Positions 59,642 through 64,000 of a stretch of DNA of 64,000 nucleotides are shown piece after piece. A program made the position numbers and the translations under genes. Source of the stretch: Candidatus Poseidoniaceae archaeon (GTDB lineage: Archaea > Thermoplasmatota > Poseidoniia > Poseidoniales > Poseidoniaceae); the NCBI GenBank assembly GCA_949373095.1, contig CASIBY010000018.1, forward strand, positions 62,001 to 126,000, written 5' to 3'. Positions within the stretch are counted from its first letter, which is position 1. The number at the start of each line of letters is the position of its first letter. Below the pieces are notes generated by a model. The model saw only the letters and a program-made list of their open reading frames with translations, searched no databases and was not told the origin of the DNA.

Positions 59642-62600
59642 TCAATCTTCCCAAACGACCCAGTCTTCCCAGCCTTCTTCACGGTGCCACCAGACGCCTT
59701 CTTCATCTTCCCACCATTGGGTGCCGTTTTCGTCCGTGGAGATTCCATCATCCTCTTCTGCTTCTTCCTCGGCCCATTCTTCTTCCGCTGGATATTCCGC
59801 ATCATCGGTTTCTTCAGCAACTTCTTCAGCAACTTCTTCAGCAACTGCATCCTCAGCAGTTGCACCAAATTGGAAGGCATCGGCGCTGCTTCCTAACATC
59901 GAGGATTCAATTCCTTCTGGGGCTTCTTCATGGAGTTCCTTACCTTCTGCCTTGAGGGAATCTAGAGACTTAGAGGCGTTCAAATCTAGACTCTTCTGTC
60001 CCGGGCGAGCTTCAGGAGCATCCATTGCTTCAGCGTAGTAATCATCGTCATCATCATCGCCAAAATCAATATCGCCACGAGAACGCATGAAGATGACTCC
60101 TCCGATGAGGACGGCTACGAATATAAAGACGCCAATTCCCACCAAAACTGGAGTTGTGGAGCTTGATGCACTATCTTCTCCATCCTTGGTTGTGTCCGTA
60201 TTGTCAGAGGGTTCTTCGAGTTGCTGTGCTAGCGTCCAAACCAGTTCACCTTCAGTGCTGGCTGTAGGCGTGGTCATGGAATCGCACTGATTGGCTCCGC
60301 CGAACTCAGAGCATGAAAAGAAAACGACGTACCCCACGCCTTGAATTCCGGGGAACAAACCATCGGATGGCCCATTACGGACCGGCGAGAATTGTACTTG
60401 GATCGAGGCCTCCGCAGAAATGGTGAGGGGCGGCCCGCTGCCCACACCAAAAGGCGCCTCAAAGGTCAACGGAGGAGTTGTGGCTGAAGTGACCTTCCAA
60501 GAGAATCCAAGGAACACATCAAACGGATTCGGATTGGTAATGGTGCACGTAATGCTCTCGTCGGTACTGTTCTGATCCCATGCGTAGGTTGCAGTTCCAC
60601 AGTCAATCGTTCCAGCCAGCGTTACATCCGGGAATGTCGTCTGGTTTGTGGTATTGTTAGGGTCGGTGGTGTTGGTTTGATTTTGGTCATTAACAAGTGC
60701 TGCCTCGAACTCAATCATGACGGCCATGCCTTGGGTGTAGTAGTAAGGAGTGAATGTATCCAGGTGAATGTGTAACATTCCACCGTATGCACCAATTCCT
60801 GAAAGTTCCATTTCATTCCCACTAACTTCCCCAATTCCAAATGATACTTCTGAGCCGTTTTCATCGTTTGCAACCCATCCCACGACCATGTTAGCGAGCA
60901 AGACTTGCTGGTCGGCGATGTGTGCGTTAACGAGGAGGACCGTTGAAAACGAATTGTTCTCGCCAAGAAGGATTGGCTCAACGGTCGTGAAGGATACATC
61001 AACGACGCCAAACGCAGAGGTTTGGTTGTAAGCAGGTGATAGCGGGCGGTCAATGAGGCCCCCTTGACTTCCTAGATAGGAAACTGAAAGGGTCATTTGA
61101 CCAAGGGCTTCGATCGGGCCAAGTGTAGTGAGGTCGGAGATTGAAAACACTACTATGCCTGATTCATTCGTTGTTTCGCTGACAGTGAAGTTATCATTAT
61201 CACCAAGGATATTCAATGCTACTTCCGCTCCGGCAATACCCGAGCCGTTCTGATGTAAATGAGCGGTAACGTTCAACGCTCCTTGTTTCTTCAGCAATAC
61301 ATGTGAAAGGTTTTCATCGCTTGTAAATCCGACGTATGAGACATCAAGCGAACTGGTGAGGACCGTGTCGTTTCTGGTGAAGACGGGGCCGAATGCGGTC
61401 ACATCGTATGAATAATTACCAAACTGGTCGACACCAATAACAGCAACGAAATATGGCGTTCCATCAAGGAGATGTTCACCATGGTTGTCAACGTTCAAAG
61501 TGGTATTGAAGACTGATGCTGCTGTAGTCTTAGAGGTATTCAATCCCTCAACTGAAGTGAAGTTCATCGTGCTGAGATAGATATGATGTACATTCACAGA
61601 CGGATGCCCTGTAGACCAAGAGACGTCCAATACACCTCCAACGTCATCGGGATGGTCTTCAGCAGTAACATTTGGCATGTAGGACTGAGGAAGCGGATAT
61701 GGAACGGAAATAGATAGTGGGGCAGAAAGATTACTGGTTACACCAAAATCATGGACGCTGCGAACATAGTAATCGTATTGCTCACCTGGAAGGAAGTTGA
61801 TATCAAACGTAAAGTTACTAATGCTGTTTGCGTAGACATTTGATAAATCTAAGGATTGGCTCTGGCCAACTCTGTAAATCATAAATTGAAGTAAGTCGTC
61901 ACCAAAATCACTCTGATTCTGCCAAGCAAGTTCCAAGGTGGTGCTGTTCAATTGATTGATTTGCAAGATTGGAGTTGGGGGGAGGGCGATATTTGGGGCA
62001 CCTTCGATGTAGGAGATTGTAGGGTTGGATACTTCGAAACTACCGTTTTGTGTTGAGTGAAACAGCAAAGGTACATTCAACGCTCCTGATCCACCGGTCA
62101 TCTGTTGATTCAATACATTGGTCAAATTGCCGGAAGGATGTGGATTGAAATTTACTTGGAATTCTGTATCGTATGTGACGTTGAGGTCTGCGAAGGTGAA
62201 CATGCCTCCAGCCAACGTGTTCAATGAGAAGTTTACCGGAGACATCTGAATTCCGTATCCATCTATGGCCCATGGCCAACTGAAACTCATTGCGCTCAAT
62301 TGACTGCTGAGGTTGTTGTTCGGGTCAAGTATCTGAAGTGGCCCAAGGGAATTTGAACCGTTACCGGCATAGCCTGATGCAGTAAAGTCAAGAACAGAAT
62401 TCTGGTCTACATCATAACCAATTTCATGCCATGCGCTAACAAAAACCCCGTGCTGTGAACCTTCACCTGCGACGACAATGTGCTCTCGAATGCCATCGCC
62501 ATCAAGATCTCCAAAATCAATAGATTTTGGCATTGTCCAAGGTTCGAGTATTGCAGAAGCGGATGAGTCAACCCGTCCCTTGTTGTTGCCCCAAGTACGG

Positions 62601-63994
62601 AAATCATAAGCAGTAAAGTTACCATCCAATGTGCTCGAAAGACCATCACTAATGGTTAATTGCGGGAGGAGGAGGGAGCTGTCCATGTCGTAGTCGTGGT
62701 CAATAATCGTCGCATTGGTGAGATCCAAAAGACCGTTGTGATTGTTCTCATCCCATGAAGTAACGCGGTTTTCAATGGACCGATGGCCTGAACCCCGTGT
62801 GGCAATGAAATCAAGATCTCCATCGTTATCAAAGTCACCGTAAACCGAATCTGTTCCCAGTCCATCAAACCGACCCACAAGTTCTGCAAAGGCTCCATTT
62901 TGGCCATATTTCAATTGAATACACTGGCCGGTAGTATCGACCACGATCAACTTGTAAGGGTCCAATTCACCATCAAAACGAGCGAGGTACATCGCTGTCA
63001 GCGTAGCTGGCGTATTGCTTTGGGGTGATACATACACCACTGCAGAATCTACAGTGGAAAAGCCGTTGGATTTAGTACTAAACTCTGCTATATCAATTGC
63101 TCCACCGGTTCGAATGGTCACCAAGTCTGCATAACCATCATCGGCAACATCTCCAATTTCCAAGTCAATCACGGAGGAGGGGAGTGTGTAGTTGGCGCGA
63201 GTTGGGAAGTTTCCTGTTGTACCGTTGTAAATGTGAATGCAGAGTAAACTGTCCAAAGGTGCGTATGTAATCACATCTTCATAGGAATCGCCGTTCAGAT
63301 CATCCACCATCACTCGTGTGGCGTTTGTGCATGTTGGGACCCATGATGTGTTTGAGACACCCGTGGTATTTGTGTAACTCATGACCGTGAAGGCGGTCCC
63401 AACGCCTGTACTTGCATTGGTAGAGGAAAGTAGGATGGCGTCTGACAAACTATTGTTTTCAATATCGCCAATTGCCGTATCTGTTATGGGCCCCAAAGGA
63501 AAGAAACCACCGGAAAGAGTGGGTTCGAATCTAACTTCCATTCGTGCGTCGCTTATCACAGAGCCATAAGGAAGAAGAAAGTCTGAAGTGTTTGAATTGA
63601 GGGCTTGGACCGCTCCGTTTGGCTCCATAAGTAACGATGAAGAATTATTTCCATCTGCGAACATGGTCTGTAAACCAAAGTCTCCGTAATTGGTTTGATT
63701 GAATTCCCATTCATTCTCGCCATTCTGATCAATATCCAACCAGACCTTGCCGGGTGATTGGGTTGTTCCCGAGTCTGGCGAGAGGAAGAAGAGGGATTGT
63801 TCAATGGTGGTATTTCGCTCCAAATCAAATCCAATTGGCGCATGCATGCCTCCGCTCATAGTGATTGTTTCGTCGGCAGTCCCGGTGGAGAAGACAGAAA
63901 CTGTAGTGGATTGGGCGCTAGCAAACATAACTGACCAGCCTGGTCCAACCATCATCAAAACAAGTAGGGTTCCCAAAATTTGACGGGATTTCAT
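59642..63994 (-). CDS. Giant secreted FG-GAP/Fn3 surface protein with acidic Trp-rich tail
   Basis: This 1450-residue membrane-anchored surface protein has a signal peptide (KSRQILGTLLVLMMVGPGWS, cleaved near FASAQ). Residues about 150-560 contain FG-GAP/VCBS-type calcium-binding repeats (DLNGDSYEDVITYAP, GDVADDGYADLVTI, GDFDNDGDLDFIATRG, GDLDGDGIREHIVV), which usually form a seven-bladed propeller. Fn3-like and other beta domains follow, including DHPDDVGGVLDVSWSTG, shared with the other giant protein. One membrane helix (LVGIGVFIFVAVLIGGVIFM) precedes a cytoplasmic tail of about 145 residues, very acidic, with AEEVAEEVAEE repeats. It ends in DENGTQWWEDEEGVWWHREE and WEDWVVWED. The start lies 6 bases from the window edge. 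Confidence 0.85.
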   Translation of the reverse strand: MKSRQILGTLLVLMMVGPGWSVMFASAQSTTVSVFSTGTADETITMSGGMHAPIGFDLERNTTIEQSLFFLSPDSGTTQSPGKVWLDIDQNGENEWEFNQTNYGDFGLQTMFADGNNSSSLLMEPNGAVQALNSNTSDFLLPYGSVISDARMEVRFEPTLSGGFFPLGPITDTAIGDIENNSLSDAILLSSTNASTGVGTAFTVMSYTNTTGVSNTSWVPTCTNATRVMVDDLNGDSYEDVITYAPLDSLLCIHIYNGTTGNFPTRANYTLPSSVIDLEIGDVADDGYADLVTIRTGGAIDIAEFSTKSNGFSTVDSAVVYVSPQSNTPATLTAMYLARFDGELDPYKLIVVDTTGQCIQLKYGQNGAFAELVGRFDGLGTDSVYGDFDNDGDLDFIATRGSGHRSIENRVTSWDENNHNGLLDLTNATIIDHDYDMDSSLLLPQLTISDGLSSTLDGNFTAYDFRTWGNNKGRVDSSASAILEPWTMPKSIDFGDLDGDGIREHIVVAGEGSQHGVFVSAWHEIGYDVDQNSVLDFTASGYAGNGSNSLGPLQILDPNNNLSSQLSAMSFSWPWAIDGYGIQMSPVNFSLNTLAGGMFTFADLNVTYDTEFQVNFNPHPSGNLTNVLNQQMTGGSGALNVPLLFHSTQNGSFEVSNPTISYIEGAPNIALPPTPILQINQLNSTTLELAWQNQSDFGDDLLQFMIYRVGQSQSLDLSNVYANSISNFTFDINFLPGEQYDYYVRSVHDFGVTSNLSAPLSISVPYPLPQSYMPNVTAEDHPDDVGGVLDVSWSTGHPSVNVHHIYLSTMNFTSVEGLNTSKTTAASVFNTTLNVDNHGEHLLDGTPYFVAVIGVDQFGNYSYDVTAFGPVFTRNDTVLTSSLDVSYVGFTSDENLSHVLLKKQGALNVTAHLHQNGSGIAGAEVALNILGDNDNFTVSETTNESGIVVFSISDLTTLGPIEALGQMTLSVSYLGSQGGLIDRPLSPAYNQTSAFGVVDVSFTTVEPILLGENNSFSTVLLVNAHIADQQVLLANMVVGWVANDENGSEVSFGIGEVSGNEMELSGIGAYGGMLHIHLDTFTPYYYTQGMAVMIEFEAALVNDQNQTNTTDPNNTTNQTTFPDVTLAGTIDCGTATYAWDQNSTDESITCTITNPNPFDVFLGFSWKVTSATTPPLTFEAPFGVGSGPPLTISAEASIQVQFSPVRNGPSDGLFPGIQGVGYVVFFSCSEFGGANQCDSMTTPTASTEGELVWTLAQQLEEPSDNTDTTKDGEDSASSSTTPVLVGIGVFIFVAVLIGGVIFMRSRGDIDFGDDDDDDYYAEAMDAPEARPGQKSLDLNASKSLDSLKAEGKELHEEAPEGIESSMLGSSADAFQFGATAEDAVAEEVAEEVAEETDDAEYPAEEEWAEEEAEEDDGISTDENGTQWWEDEEGVWWHREEGWEDWVVWED
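59809..59844 (-). repeat. 12-base tandem repeat, three units
   Basis: Three consecutive 12-base units, CTTCTTCAGCAA on the plus strand (the first with T in the first position), lie at 59809, 59821 and 59833. They encode the VAEE repeats of the acidic tail. As with the 18-base repeat at 30620, unit length is a multiple of three, so changes in number would keep the frame. Confidence 0.8.
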
Positions 63995-64000
63995 TTCAAG

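Noticed and set aside
1-64000. CRISPR array, insertion sequences, integrase or prophage genes
   Set aside because: No regularly spaced direct repeats, no transposase or recombinase motifs, and no terminal repeats were seen.

Overview
This window looks like a chromosome segment from a planktonic euryarchaeon of Marine Group II (Candidatus Poseidoniales) or a close relative. That placement is an inference. The information-processing genes are archaeal: MCM helicase, TFB, GatE, Pth2, Trm1, the archaeosine enzyme RaSEA and a PAC2-type protein. They are interleaved with bacterial-type metabolic and repair genes: a MaeB-like malic enzyme, AddAB-like nucleases, an MMPL exporter and RlmH. There are also very large secreted, membrane-anchored proteins. 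Coding density is very high, most gaps are under 100 bp, and strand switches are frequent. I see no tRNA, rRNA, CRISPR array, insertion sequence or integrase.

Layout. 1-3067 (+): end of a small membrane protein, an MMPL/RND exporter, a coiled-coil protein. 3069-7453: DHH phosphoesterase (-), Nudix hydrolase (+), then on the minus strand a PduO-type cobalamin adenosyltransferase, a DUF2203 protein, two membrane proteins and RlmH. 7533-9472 (+): unknown small protein, a PGES2-like thiol transferase, a membrane-anchored FGE-like protein. 9433-11754 (-): malic enzyme. 11957-23714 (+): a 2782-residue propeller/Fn3 surface protein, then p-aminobenzoate genes (class IV PLP lyase and a PabB-PabA fusion) and a zinc-ribbon membrane protein. 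23716-32390 (-): Ygr210-type GTPase, a multi-pass EF-hand membrane protein with a small partner, RaSEA, then coiled-coil protein / phosphatidylserine decarboxylase / lipase-like hydrolase, and proline iminopeptidase. 32411-33097 (+): methyltransferase. 33075-41749 (-): AddA-like and AddB-like helicase-nuclease pair. 42091-44206 (+): a divergent TFB and a secreted thioredoxin-fold protein. 44210-46568: a decayed, multiply frameshifted gene, the only long stretch without an intact gene. 46607-55038 (-): threonine aldolase, two tandem Pth2 proteins, an ECF-type S component, a propeller/DUF4430 surface protein, GatE, MCM. 55228-58809 (+): esterase, PurM, Trm1. 58827-63994 (-): PAC2 protein and a 1450-residue FG-GAP/Fn3 surface protein.

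Themes. (1) Cobalamin: an adenosyltransferase, and an S-component gene next to a surface protein ending in a transcobalamin-like DUF4430 domain, suggest B12 salvage. (2) Folate: PabC-like plus fused PabBA give p-aminobenzoate. (3) Double-strand-break processing by an AddAB-like pair in which both subunits appear to carry Fe-S nuclease domains. (4) Cell surface: two giant proteins share a Fn3-like 'DxPxDDGG' module and have unusual cytoplasmic tails. The most unusual items are the EF-hand membrane protein that resembles a heme-copper oxidase core without its histidine ligands, the candidate operator in front of its operon, and the TFB leader (inverted repeat, TATA box and a 28-codon upstream ORF that overlaps the TFB start).
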